Shown here: piece by piece, positions 49,827 through 62,579 of the stretch
Numbering within the stretch: position 1 is the stretch's first letter
Layout of the letters: every line of letters begins with the position of its first letter
Assembly (NCBI GenBank): GCA_916048095.2
Contig: OU696575.1
Location: 934,501 to 998,500, forward strand
Reading direction: 5' to 3'
Length of the DNA stretch: 64,000 bases
Source of the DNA: Sacculina carcini
Lineage: Eukaryota > Arthropoda > Thecostraca > Sacculinidae
Program-made: the position numbers and the translations under genes
Notes under the pieces: generated by a model
What the model was told of the DNA's origin: nothing
The model's database searches: none
Seen by the model: the letters and a program-made list of their open reading frames with translations, nothing else

Positions 49827-52800
49827 ATGATGATGATTTTGAAACGTTCGGCACAGCAAAATGGCATGGTGAGTGACAATTTAATTCAAAATCTCTTCAC
49901 TAAACTCTTCTTATGGATTCGTTTTACATTATTGTAATGTACATGCAAAGAAATTGCAGTTAAGGATAGGATTTTGAGCGCAGATAAAGCTTTGTTTTAA
50001 CATCTTATAAATACACCATTTGGTTTATAATTTCATATTCAGTGAAAAATGTTGATTAAAACAGAACATGCTATTGTTTGCGAGTTATAAGTAGAGTTTG
50101 ATTCCTGAATTATTAGTAATTTGTTGTAATTACCTAAGCATTATAACGAGCAGCAAAAATGTATTGATTTTATTCGTGCAGGTGTGGATATCATTGCTGA
50201 TCTGGAGTGTGTATCTCCCATGCATCTCCTGTCTGTTCAGCGATCAAAGCGAACATAATCGTGAACTAACCTCATCAGGCTAGTTTATACTCTTACTTCC
50301 ATCATTTCCCAGTTGAACAATAAATATGTCACATTGTCTATTCCATACTGTTATTTGCTCTACTATTGAATTGTCGTTGAATAAATTATTGAAGGCGACA
50401 TATCTCAGTGTTCTCTAGCAAAATGTTTCTCAACGTGGGCCATAGGATCCTTTTAAGGGGACATAGGAGCAAAAAATGGGACCACCATGTTTTCTCACTT
50501 GTCGCAAAAAATATATGTTGAAACAATATAATCCTCTGGAGAAATGGTGTCGCTATGATTCCTGTGTGTATGGGACCACAAGGAGTTCTAGGGGGCCAAG
50601 GACCGTTTCTGGGGGGTCTCAAAGACTCACATTGTGTTGAAAGGGGTCATGACAAGAAAAAGGTTGAGAAGAACTGGTCTAGGATATGTCTTCTGAAGTA
50701 ATTTTTACACTTGAAATTTATGAGCACTCTAATTTACCTGCTATATCAAACCGATATAAATGTAGTGCTTACTTATATTTGTCATAATCTTGGCTGTTTA
50801 TGTACTGTTGTTGTGCAAAGCTGTTTAATATGTTGTAGGTGTTTGTGATTAATTTTGATTTCGCTTCATCATATTCCATTTTCAATCTGTATTTTTGAAA
50901 AGTATTTGCTCTTCTCTTTGTATCTGTTTATGCTCAAGATGCATGGGGATATATTTTACTAATACCAAAAACAGCATTATATTGCATTTTCATATAATCG
51001 CATAGATATTTTGACAATGTCGCAAAAAATGTACGTGTTATATTTTATCAGGTACTCAACAATCTCCTAGCACTAGCAAACAACTCGATGAGGCAGCTTT
51101 GAGGATCAAAGTTACTGCAACTCCAGAATCTTGTTCTGCACGAATAAATGGCAGACATGTACGATTATGTAATTTCAAAATTCTAAGCCACTCTATATTA
51201 CTGAATTCATTATTTATCCTTGATTTGTGTTATCCGCTCAAGTTGTCTAATCTGTCTTAATGTGGTATTTTATTTTATTTATTCTTAACTATCGTATAAA
51301 AAAATATATATTGACGTTCAAATTATGAAATTGTTTAGACAAACTTTTTGTAATTAATTGTACCAAATTTATAATTCTTCCTATAGTTTCCTTACCAAAA
51401 CTATAATATATCATTTAATGAAATTTACGCAAATTTTTATGTTTAATAAATTTTCCATTTTTTATATAATTGGCTTCTTCTTTTTTTAATTTTACATTTG
51501 CATTCAGGTTTTGTACGCTGAGAAGAGGGTTTTGCACAGAAAATACAACGTTCCCGCCTCGAACATGCTCAGAGAAGGCTTGCACACAGTATCTGTAAAT
51601 CCTTCCACTGGAACAAGAACTGGCCAGGTTTTCTCACACGGCAATATTCCCAATGGAGCGTACTTTGCATTGCAAGAATTCTATGACAACGTCCAGGATG
51701 GACATATTGTCATATTGTGTGTTCTGGTGAGTGAATAATCATATTAATTTCATAGTTTCTTTTTAATTAATATTCCGAAAATTATATACACTTGTATAGA
51801 AAATTATTGCTCCATGCTTCTTAATTGGTTTTTATTGGTTATACCACATAAAGGAGATTTTAACCTGGTTTTCAGAACAAAAATAATTAATTTTGATTTA
51901 GATTGCTTAATTTAAACATTATGTTAATATTTTCAAGTGTTGCATACCTGTTCTCACTTGGAGAAAATGTGGTGTGTGTATGTGTATTAATGTAATTTTG
52001 TTAAAACATATTCACAAACACGAAATAAGATTTTAAGAAAAACTAAAAAAATTGCTGGACACAGCTTTTGGTAGCGTTTACAAATGCTTTCTTCGATGAA
52101 TAATGTATTGAAAATAATACAGTACAAAATCTACGTTGTGGAAATCTTGTTTTTTCTAGGCAGAGGCCTCAATATCGCTGGATCGTTCAGCAATGCAGTT
52201 CTTCACAAGAATCAACTCCAGCTTTATGTGGGATTTGCAGGCTCGTTCTCCACTGGCCATGATCCTGCTGAAGAACCAGAGGATCCTGGCCGAGGCATAC
52301 AGTCTGAATCTTGATGCAGTTGATCCTCGACATCCCAGTCCTGTTCTTCAATTGTCTGCAACGTATAATCCACGGAAATGTTGGTACCTTCTTACTCCTA
52401 GCCCTGTATTTAGTGCAGCTAGTTATTGTCACATCGTTTTGTGCATATGCTCACCTTAATTGGCTGTCATTTTTAAGCGAGAAATTCTTCTCGCTAGTAT
52501 ATCAGTACTCTGTTTGAAGATGGCTTATACTTGAAGAAACAATGGACGTGTGTGTACTGTGAGTGTTTGTTAGTAGTTCTCATTGTGTGTTCACTTTATG
52601 GCTCATCCTGTATGATTTTCATTTTGTTTCATTTTTTGCGCTTCTATCTCTCTCTTTCTCTTTCTGATTTCTTTTCTCAGTTTTTGTTTGATCCCAGTCA
52701 CGTAAATTCTCGTATTCGCTCTCTTTCCAATTAAACTTTGTTCAATGAGTCTAATAATAATAATATTAATGTCATTAATAATATAAATATCTAATAATAT

Positions 52801-55800
52801 AATTATATCTAATAATACTATTATTATTATTGTTAATAACATTAATAATCATATTTTAATAATAATAATAGTATAATAATAATAACAATAATAATGCAGT
52901 CAGCCACTGAATCACCCAATCTTGTCTTTTATTCCCAGCTAGTCGATGTGCGTGGGAATCTCAGCAACAATACTATGAGAGAGAATTGTTCTGCAGTCGC
53001 TACGATGGATACAGACATTTGTGCAATTGTTTGCATCCTCAGAATTTAACATTCTCGCCAGAACCAGTAAGAACAGATTCAACAGCTCAAGCATTTATCA
53101 GTTAACGCAAATAATTATATATAACAATCGTTCAACCTTTCCTGCTAATATTATATAAAAATGTATAATATTCGCAATTTGTTCAATGGGATTTAGTTAT
53201 TCTGTTAGTAATATTAATTACTGCACATAAATTACTTATCAAATGTAAATTCTAACGTATTTTAAATATAAATAAGTAATTTCCGAATACATTTTTTGTT
53301 CGCTCGTGATTTCAAACGTTTTCTTTTCACTTCGTTTCAAGAGCTTATTTTTTGCCCATTTTTGCACATTTTTGCACAGTTCAAAAACGGCGCGAGATTT
53401 CAGCCGCCTGTGATAATTTTGGCTAGCAAAAGACCACGATATCTTCACAGGTATGCAGTTTTATTTTTTGTTCAAACAAATGTTAATTTAAATCATTGAG
53501 TGTTTGCTTCACTGGGCAGCAAAATTGTTCTATTATTCAGTCAACTTCAGAAAAATGCGGTTTGTAAGGTTTTATACCAACAATAAAAATGACACGATAA
53601 TTGATCATTTAAGACAACTTTGAAAATATCTGATGAGAATTATATAAATGCAAAATCCATTAAATAAAAATTAAGTTGAAAACAAAATGAAATATTGAAG
53701 GCCAACTAAGAGCCTATATATATTCAAGTATTAACAGAACAGTTTGTTATATATCGAATTCAATCGACCTGTTACATAAAAGTGATATTGAAGTGATGTT
53801 TTATTAATTTTATTTCCTAATTATTTTTCCTGCAAGCTGGATTTGAATAATTTACAGCGTTGGTTCTTCTGCTTTGTATATCATCTGATAAAAATGACAA
53901 TTTTTGAACTTCTAGATGTTTGACCAGTCTGTTATCCAACCGCGGTCTTGACATCACAAGACTTATGGTCTACGTGGACGGAGATTATCCTGAGGTTCTG
54001 CAGTTGTTGAGTTTGATGAACGTTTCTTTTCATCAGCACATCACCGAGAATAACTATGTTCAGTCTCAAAACATCGGCACCAAAATCGCACGAAATTACA
54101 AGTGAATTAACAGCGATTTATTGGGTATTTGAGCATTTTTTACGAAACTGTCTTCATTGCATTTTGTTATAGGAAAAAAATCTTCAAAATTAATAAATAT
54201 GCAAAAATTTCAACATTAACTTGGTCTTTGTTCTGGTAAATATTTTGTTTTCTTCAATTTTTCATGCCTAAAAATTGATGAAGTTAGTTTGAATATTCCT
54301 GCGTGTGTATCGCAAACAATATAATGCCCAATATCCCATATATACACTGTTTTTGTGAATGTATAAATGAATGTTTATTGCAGATATGCAATAACACATG
54401 CATTTGCAACGTTCCGCGATGCAAACAAAATTGTTATCCTGGAAGAAGATTTGGAGGTTTCTCCGGATTTTATCAGGTTATCAGGTTATCATTGTATTTA
54501 ATCCATATATATATATATATACATTATGTATGCTAATGATTTTTATTCCTGTTTTTATACAAGTTGAATTTTTGGTACAACTGAACTTATTTCTTAGAAT
54601 TGATATAATCTAAATATAGCTCAATCATTCAATCGAATTAATTTACTTTTACTTACCATTTTACTAGCGGAAACGATTTACGACGCGTTTTTTGCCGTTG
54701 CTCAGTTATTTCCAGCAGACACAACACCTGCTCGATATAGACGTGAGTCTTTATTGCATATCAGCGTGGAATGATCACGGATATAATCATTCATCGGCCG
54801 ATGTTTCTCAACTTTATCGGTGAGCTACGCAAAACTATTTCCTTCCGTTGATTATTATCAAATTTTTTCAAGTATTATCATTGTTACTATTAATTATAGG
54901 CATGTGCAGTGACATGGAAAGAGTGCAAGCTATATTTACACCCTGTGGTGACCACATGCACCAAAAGTGCTCAAAAGATATAGCAAATTTTGACAATCGA
55001 AAGCCCAAACTCAAATTTACTCCAATTTCTGAAAACATTTTCATTTGTTTTCATAGCGAATAACAACATTTTGAATGTTAATGTAATATGAATTCAAATT
55101 AAATATTTTGTGATCTAAAATATGTAAAATATTTTATATTTTGCAGTGCGCAGATAAGATAACTCAACAGACAGGATATAGAGGCTTATTTCAACTTGGC
55201 CAATTTGTTAACCAGGGTTGGCTATCTACCTGGACTAGGATGGATGATGAGAAAAGATATTTTGCTTGGTGAAATCTTCCCAGCCTGGCCGGCCCATTGG
55301 AAGGTAAGCAATAATCAGCTCTCGTAATTGTCTTCAAATGTATTTCATTATGTTATATTATGTTATCATCATCATATTATGTTGTTTTCGAATAAACTAA
55401 TAATTATTGTGATTGCAAATAATATTCAAAGTTTTCGTGCTTCAGTATTTTAGATTTCACGTTCTTTTTTTTCTTTCTGATTTTTTCTTTTTTTGCAAAA
55501 AATAAACTTTATTTCGAAACAGAATATAAAGAAAATCACAAAAAACAGCTGCAAAAATGATATTTTCAGGGTGTAAGGAAACGTTCAAATGTATAATCAT
55601 TCATTATTAAATTTCCATGCTTCATTACTCAATGTTTCAGTTCGCATGCATTTATCAGCACTTGCTCATCCTTGTTTTAATCGAATATATTCTGCTATTT
55701 ATTTTCCACAGACGTTTGATTGGGACGTTCTGCTGAGGCTGCCCAATCACAGAAGAGGTCGTGACTGTATCATCCCCGATGTCTCGCGAACCTATCATTT

Positions 55801-58715
55801 CGGCTTTGAAGGAGATCATGTGAATGCAGGAATGCAGTTCAAGTTCTTCTACGATCATGCCTTCAACACTTGGCCAAATGTCACTTTGGCCAATGTAGAG
55901 AGGTGTGCGTTTATCGTTGTATATTCTGCTTTTCATTTGAATATTTCGCTCTTTATAATTATACGTTTGTATTTGATAATATCAGTACGATTTTATAATG
56001 TAGTGTCTTTTAGAATATCTAAATATAAAATTGTAAATTCTAATTAGATCGTATTGAGAACGTGTTAATAAAAATACAATATTATATGATTTTACAGAAT
56101 ATATTATAAACAGGCAATATGTTTAGCGAAAATGTTTAATTACAATTTTTCTAATATTTTTTCAAATTTGGTATATTTCGATTTTTTGCGTTTTTTGTTT
56201 GATTTCTCGAACCTAATTTGATTTTTTGTTTCTAAACCGTGGAATTATATTTCTTCTAAGCTTCTATTTCTATTTTTGTGATTTCTTGACTTATTGATTA
56301 ATTATTAATTCAAGTGTTTATTTATGTTTTTCAAAAGGATGACTTTTGCACGATACAGAAGCGATTTAATAGAGCTTATTCGACGAGCCAGTCCACTGTC
56401 AGGAGCTTCCTCTGAGGACACAACATGCTCCAACCTCATTCCCAACAACACAACGGTACACAAGTGTACAATCATCGATATTTCCAAAATTATTATTCAA
56501 ACAGCTGAAATTAAACAAATTTATCATTACTCATGTATTTGGTATAGTTCATACATTAACTTGAACAGTTTATATCTAACTTGATATGCTGTGCTACCAT
56601 CTATATAACTACGATCAATTCATGCTATAGAAATTTAGTCGATTAGCTATGAAAAGCTTCTTAAACAAAAACGTGAATGTTTGTATATTCAATTAATTCA
56701 ATTCATATATTCAATTCATATATTCAGGTCATATATTCAATTCATATATTCAAGTCATATATTCAATTCATATATTCAATTCATATATTCAATTCATATA
56801 TTCAAGTCATATATTCAATTCATATATTCATTTCATATATTCAATTCATATATTCAATTCATATATTCAATTCATATATTCAATTCATATATTCAAGTCA
56901 TATATTCAATTCATATATTTAATTCATATATTCAATTCATATATTCAAGTCATATATTCAATTCATATATTCAATTCATATATTCAATTCATATATTCAA
57001 TTCATATATTCAATTCATATATTCAATTCATATATTCAAGTCATATATTCAATTCATATATTCATTTCATATATTCAATTCATATATTCAATTCATATAT
57101 TCAATTCATATATTCAATTCATATATTCAATTCATATATTCAATTCATATATTCATTTCATATATTCAATTCAATATCACATGTGTTCATATTGTTTTTC
57201 ATATCGAAGGGTGTGTAATTGTGTTTGTATGTGTGTGTGTTTGTGTCTGCTTGTGTGTGTTTGCGTGTGCGTGTGTATATTTATATATATGTGTGTGTGT
57301 GTGTGTGTGTTTTTCTGCAGGGGGCGATATATATTGTATTTATCAGTATGAATAACAGTGATGATACGCGTGCATGGGAAAAATTATCCACGGTAAGATA
57401 CATGGCTAATGGAAAAGAATCTAATTCTATTGTGCACGCTTTTTTACAATTGCTTCACAACTTTTTTACAACCCATATATTCCGTATCAAGTCTGGATAA
57501 AATAGTTTTCATAAAGAGTAAGAAAAATTTGTGAACAAACTTGTTTTTCATGATATACATTAAAACTGATGTAATTTTGGAAATATTTTCATAAAAAAGT
57601 ATTCCTGGAAATGACGTGGAAATTTCTTTTGTTTTGAGAAAAAAATATATTCATATTGTGCCTCTTTATATTGTTCGTGTTGAAAATCAATAAATAAACT
57701 TATAATTACTTTTCGTACTCTATTTGGATCATACTATGAGTAGGATGCAATGAGAAGACGACGTGAACATTATCAATTACATGACTGATATCTGCATGCA
57801 TCTTGATCATCAACAAACACATCAAAGAAACAGCAAAAACAGAGAAATAAAAACATTTGATTATTTCACGTGTAAAGCTTAATATTTGTTCTGTTTGAAA
57901 TGTTTGTATGTGTGCCTTTTGTGTGTGATATTTAGTGTCTGAATCTATGGGATTTGGATGTGCGTGGAGACTATATGGGAGTATGGAGATTTTGGTACAA
58001 TCACAACCACATCCTTGTCATGGGTGTGCCTTATTCCGACCTCTCGTAAGTTTTCTATCATATCATATCATATCATATATTTGATATGACGCATATCACA
58101 CACATATGCACGACAACAGAATGCATGCAAAAATATATAACAAGTAATAAGAAACAAAATTTTGACCAAAAAATGTGGAAAACTGAAAAACCTTGACATA
58201 GAGTGAAATTGTATAGTTACATAATTTATGCGTATTACACACGCATTACACATGCGTATTACATAATTTATGTGTGTATATTTGAAAATGGCACAAGATT
58301 TAGTAAATACGTCATGGTTTAGTTTAGATTTAGCGTGTAATTAGGATGTGAACTCAGTATACCTGTGTCACTAATTGACCCAAAAATTATTCATAAATAT
58401 ACCAAATTTTTAATTACTGGAAATTTCTGTATTTGTGTCAGTTGTTTTTGTATTATTCTTGCTATTTATTTCTTTTTCTTCTAGCAAGCTTATCGTATTG
58501 TTGTATTTTTCTTGCTTGTTTGCAGAGCTCTGGCGCTTCACATCAAAGGCGATGTTTTCGTGTTTTCTGGCGAGAGGACGGCGAACGAGCGACGCCGGGG
58601 CCGCTGGCCTCCTGGTCTGCATCGAGAAACAGATTTGGACAAACGAAGAAGACTGAGAGTTTCATATGACTACTACAGTGCACTGGAGAATGCGTCCATT
58701 GCTGAAAGCGCTTAA
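49827..58715 (+). CDS. POMGNT1: POMGNT1-like O-mannose beta-1,2-N-acetylglucosaminyltransferase, gene A, complete
   Basis: Sixteen exons: 49827-49868, 50182-50260, 51052-51158, 51508-51726, 52160-52383, 52943-53066, 53380-53450, 53916-54101, 54384-54476, 54706-54819, 55216-55303, 55712-55902, 56338-56455, 57321-57392, 57936-58045 and 58526-58715 (TAA). All phases close to 675 residues; human POMGNT1 has 660. A short cytoplasmic tail and one membrane anchor (about 15-33) give a type II Golgi protein. The ILEI-like carbohydrate-binding stem follows (GLHTVSVNPSTG, ALQEFYDNVQDGHIVIL), then the GT13-type domain: FCSRYDGYRHLCNCLHPQNL, VIILASKRPRYLHR, metal-binding LEEDLE (371-373 EED), SAWND (Asp405), YLPGLGW, IIPDVSRTYHFG and LWDLDVRG. 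The family transfers GlcNAc to O-linked mannose, for example on dystroglycan. The Arg-rich C-terminal tail (NERRRGRW, DKRRRLR) is not usual. The exon 5 donor could also be at 52362. Confidence 0.9.
50396..50698. mobile_element. hAT-like non-autonomous element in an intron of gene A
   Basis: Begins near gacatatctCAGTGTTCTC with TTTCTCAACGTGGGCC and ends with AAAAAGGTTGAGAAGAACTG then gtctaggatatgtc. The arms are imperfect inverted repeats in hAT style. No transposase is seen and the target duplication is unclear. Confidence 0.5.
52740..52895. repeat. AATAAT-rich tract
   Basis: Imperfect AAT repeats in the intron before exon 52943-53066 of gene A. Its flank is the only notable structure there. 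Confidence 0.8.
56693..57172. repeat. 13-bp minisatellite, about 37 copies
   Basis: A unit like TTCATATATTCAA with variants (TTCAAG, TTCATT) fills about 480 bp of the intron between exons 56338-56455 and 57321-57392 of gene A. The 224-codon frame across it arises only from the repeat. Confidence 0.95.
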
Positions 58716-59262
58716 ACTTTCATGTCATCTATACATGCCTATTGCAATACACTCCCAAATTGAGCCCAGCACAGATATTGTTCGTTACATTTGGACAGTG
58801 GTTTGTAAGCTTTTTTGGATCCTAAAATTTAGCACACCTCAAGCCTCGCACAAGCCTAGACGAATTATCCATATAAAAGTAATGATTATGCTCTAAATCA
58901 TGATCAAATCATGGTCTGCTTTGAATCAAATCATGAATATAATCCAATCATGGTCTGTTTTGAATTATAAGGCCATGAGTTATTACAGTATCTAATTTGA
59001 ATATATTCTAGAGGCAAATAATAATCATTTTCGTATTACAACCAAATACATTAAGGCCAAAATACGTTCAGGCGAAAATTTGCCTTTGGCATATTTTCCA
59101 TTCTACATATTCCAACGACAATTTTATGAAATGAGCGAGCCATTTGGCTGATGCGACTTTGCACGCTGCTGTCGAATTTACTTTCATTCACACGCAGGAG
59201 AATTTCTCCGATCTCACACAGCCATTACACACAGGTCATGTACCTTTATTTGACAATCACTC

Positions 59263-59303
<41 letters not shown>

Positions 59304-59409
59304 GTCGGACATTTCGTAACGCTCGCATCAAAAGTCGCAAAATCTGTGAGCTGTCGGAGACAACGCATTGCGATGATGTTATGTGATAGCACGCGGAGAA
59401 ACCTCTCCC

Positions 59410-59455
<46 letters not shown>

Positions 59456-59630
59456 GTGTGTATGTGTGTGGGATCGCTGACCCTGTGTGACCTGAAGTGG
59501 GCCAATTTTCTAGGCCGACCCAGACTCCGACACCCAATGTCCTTCTTGTCCTGTCCGACACACGCGCAAACATACGCGTTTTCGCCGATATTTGCGTGCG
59601 AGAAAGCGTGTGCGTGTGTGTGTGTGTATG
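58716..59630. other. Intergenic region
   Basis: AT-rich to about 59120, with imperfect copies of AATCATGGTCTG (about 58900-58955), then CA and TG microsatellites (59264-59300 and 59412-59470) that are nearly inverted to one another and could pair. No exon is supported. Confidence 0.5.
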
Positions 59631-59637
59631 TATAAAT
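59631..59637 (+). promoter_or_regulatory. TATA-box candidate of the secreted Thr/Ser-rich gene
   Basis: TATAAAT lies 97 bases before the start codon at 59734, in a GC-richer stretch, with a possible initiator (GTCAAAG) about 30 bases downstream. Inferred from spacing only. Confidence 0.45.
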
Positions 59638-59733
59638 ATCTGTGAACGTATGAGGTCCGTCAAAGCTAGTGCTAAAAGCTCGCCCGGTCACACAGACACA
59701 CTCATTCACGCACGTGCACACACACACGCAATC

Positions 59734-61732
59734 ATGAAGTACCTGGTGTTGTTGTCAGCTGTCGTGGCCATGCTTATGGCGGGCTGCAGCGGAGATGAAG
59801 AGAACACAGGTAGGTAGCATGAATTATAATAATAATAGTTATTATTAATTATCACTATTACCACCCTGCACTAGTACCACATACCAGAAGCTAACCAAAA
59901 GATTTAGTTTGAGAGAAACGAGCTTGGTTAGTGTGTGAAACCCAGCGAAACCCAAAACAACTCAACCCTAAAAATATATAGGCATATTCTAGTGTTGCTT
60001 GCATCTGTGTTGCGTAATCAAACTCATACAAACATTCATATACATTATACTTTGAATGTTTCAAATATATACATTATATAAATCATACATTATACAATTT
60101 ATACATACATACATCAAATATATATTCGATACAATCAACCATACTAACCATACATCTATTGTTGACAAAAGAATGATTTCAACAGTGCAAGTATGACATA
60201 GCACGCTGAATATGTAATTTTCTTTCAAAAGCTTGCCAAGTCAATATCTGATAAATGTATTGGTAATTTCAGTGTTTTTCATGTGAAAATCAATAAAATC
60301 CATTATTGCATTTTGATGTTGATAAAAATAAATAAACCGGTGTCATTTTAATTTAGTTAAATTTTTCTTTCGTGTTATCAGAAAGTTAAGTTTAATTGAA
60401 TTAAAAACGGTTTAAAATGATAAATTATTAATCTCAAATCTTATAGCAGAAATGATTTTATATTTATGTGTATTCATAATTTTTCCCTTGTATAAGAATT
60501 ATCCCAAATTTATTTTTAGAGCAATAATGCAGCCAGGTGTGCAAAGATTTTGAAAAGATCCAGGTACATTATTTGATTGCTGATTGGTGCATAATCGCCA
60601 AGCTTTGAAGTAACTCTACTGAATATGTTTAGTTTGTGACAATCAAGCAAGTGTTGTGAAAACAAGCCCAGTGCAAAACGGTAAATATTTTTCATGTGCT
60701 GTTTGTATATTTGTGCCTGTGTGTGTGCGTGTGTGTGTATGTATGTGCGTGCGTGCGTGTGTGTGTGTGTGTGTGTATTTGTGTGTGTGTGTGTGGTGTA
60801 GGTCAGCGAGAGAGATTCGTGGCCATTTACAAGACAGCAACCACATATACAATGACTACATCAACCACCACTAAATTCTACACTTGCGCTTCTAGTAAGT
60901 GCAAACCCTAAACCCCAAACCTCTCTATCCCTATGTGTGTGTGTGGGAATATAGAGAGCGATACTTTTGCAATTTGAGAGTTATTTTTTGCAAAATATGC
61001 TTATAAATTATTTTTAATAAATCAAACAAGGATTACTTGGCTTATAGTATGGAAATGAATGTTTTGATAGCAATGGTGTAGTTTTCAGTTAAGGACACGA
61101 AGATAAACACACGCGCAGTAAGCCAAGATATAAGATAGATTATTTTGATAATTCCGTTTTTAACCAACAATCGAATATCGCTTTGATTTTCAGCCACTTT
61201 GGCTGGCACTTGCACCGGCAGACGACGAAGGAAACGAAAGGCAGATGTTATTGGCTCAGTACCGTCCAAGTAAGTCATCCACTTATTGCTCTAGTCAACA
61301 TAATCAAGCACGTAACTCCAATTCTGTAACTCAAAAATTACAGGAATTGAATTGAAACATCAATTTGAAAGGTTATTTTTATAAATACCCGTGCATACAT
61401 ATATGTTTGTACTCCAGTTTGCTATTACGAAGATTAAATTTATTTTAAGAAAACGATTTTGTATTCTTACGATACTCTCAAATGCTGATGATATCGTTTT
61501 TGGATGATACAGGGAGGAACAGCACATGGACTACCTGAAGAGCTCGATGAACGACCAACCTCAGTCTCAGTTCAAGCCACAAGAAGGCAAGCTGGGCTTC
61601 ACCATTTGGACAACAAAGACCAGTACCCTGACTTCAACCTCAACATCTACCAACACAGCCACCACCATCTCCCTCAATTACAACTGCACCCCACTCTCTA
61701 CTGGAATGATCACAGTGCCTGCATGCGGTTAA
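59734..61732 (+). CDS. Secreted Thr/Ser-rich protein with Arg/Lys-rich processing site, paralogue 1
   Basis: Exons 59734-59809, 60648-60680 (33 nt, phase 1 at both ends, less certain), 60802-60894, 61194-61269 and 61513-61732 (TAA) give 165 residues (154 without the small exon). A signal peptide MKYLVLLSAVVAMLMAGC is followed by an acidic mature start, a Tyr/Thr-rich segment (TATTYTMTTSTTTKFYTC), then TCTGRRRRKRK, which looks like a furin-type cleavage site. A hydrophilic linker follows, then a second Thr/Ser block (TKTSTLTSTSTSTNTATT) and a Cys-containing end (CTPL...PACG). No enzyme motif is present. The architecture suggests a secreted pro-protein with O-glycosylated or beta-strand Thr/Ser parts. 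A convergent paralogue with the same exon phases lies at 62580-64000. The family is not named here; I recall similar proteins in small crustaceans. Confidence 0.75.
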
Positions 61733-62579
61733 GCCCCCTCTGAAGACCGCACTGTTTTTATCAGCCACTTTTCGCTGCCTCAAAAGTTCACACACGCACA
61801 CACACACACACATGCACACACATGCACAAACACACTTCACTATTTCTATGAATGAGACCAAGCTATATTTACATTTGAAACATAATATTTACTTTACTTA
61901 CTGTGTTCCCTATTGAAGTCATATGCTTAGCGAATTTACTCACATTTGAGTAAATATTCATGCATACAGATTTAATTAATGCAACAGGGAATGACAACTC
62001 TCAAGTTGTTTATTGTTGATGTTTGTGTGTTTGTGTTTGTGTGTTTGTTGTTGTTGCTGCTGTTTAACAATATTTTGTTATGGTTTGTGCGATGAATAAA
62101 TGGCTGGTGTTTTCAGCGGCACTCGGCAGAATGGTTTCATTTACACAAAATAACAAGACGAAAATGATTACATATATACTTCCACTTTGCTCTAAATCAA
62201 TTATCCTCAATATGCGGGCAATATATATATGCTTATCGTTACTATACGCTTTTACGCGTTTTTCTATGCGCTTCTACTCCATATTTGTTCTTGTGCACAT
62301 TTTACATTTGGACAAAAACATCATTTTAAACAAATATTTTAAAATATATATTTCGGCATTTATTTTTCGGTTAAATATCTCAAAACAATAACGTCGTATA
62401 GGAAACAAATAATTCAACAACAAATTTCTACAAACAAGTGTTTCTCTACTGGATTATATAGGTACTTGGAACTAAATCCGAGTGCAAAATCTCGATATAA
62501 ACATTTTGTGCGTTTGTCACAGGATAGCCATGACATAACACTGTTCTGGGACAGCGTGGGAGCTTGGCTGCCCTCTAGA
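61733..62579. other. Convergent intergenic region between the secreted paralogues
   Basis: The stops at 61732 (+) and 62582 (-) face each other across about 850 bp. It contains (CA)n (about 61791-61830), TG/TTG tracts (about 62019-62062) and an AATAAA near 62094 usable by the plus gene. No exon is seen. Confidence 0.5.

Noticed and set aside
56681-57355. A 224-codon frame of IQFIYSIHIF repeats
   Set aside because: A 13-bp minisatellite read through; it lies between two well-supported POMGNT1 exons and includes an acceptor site.
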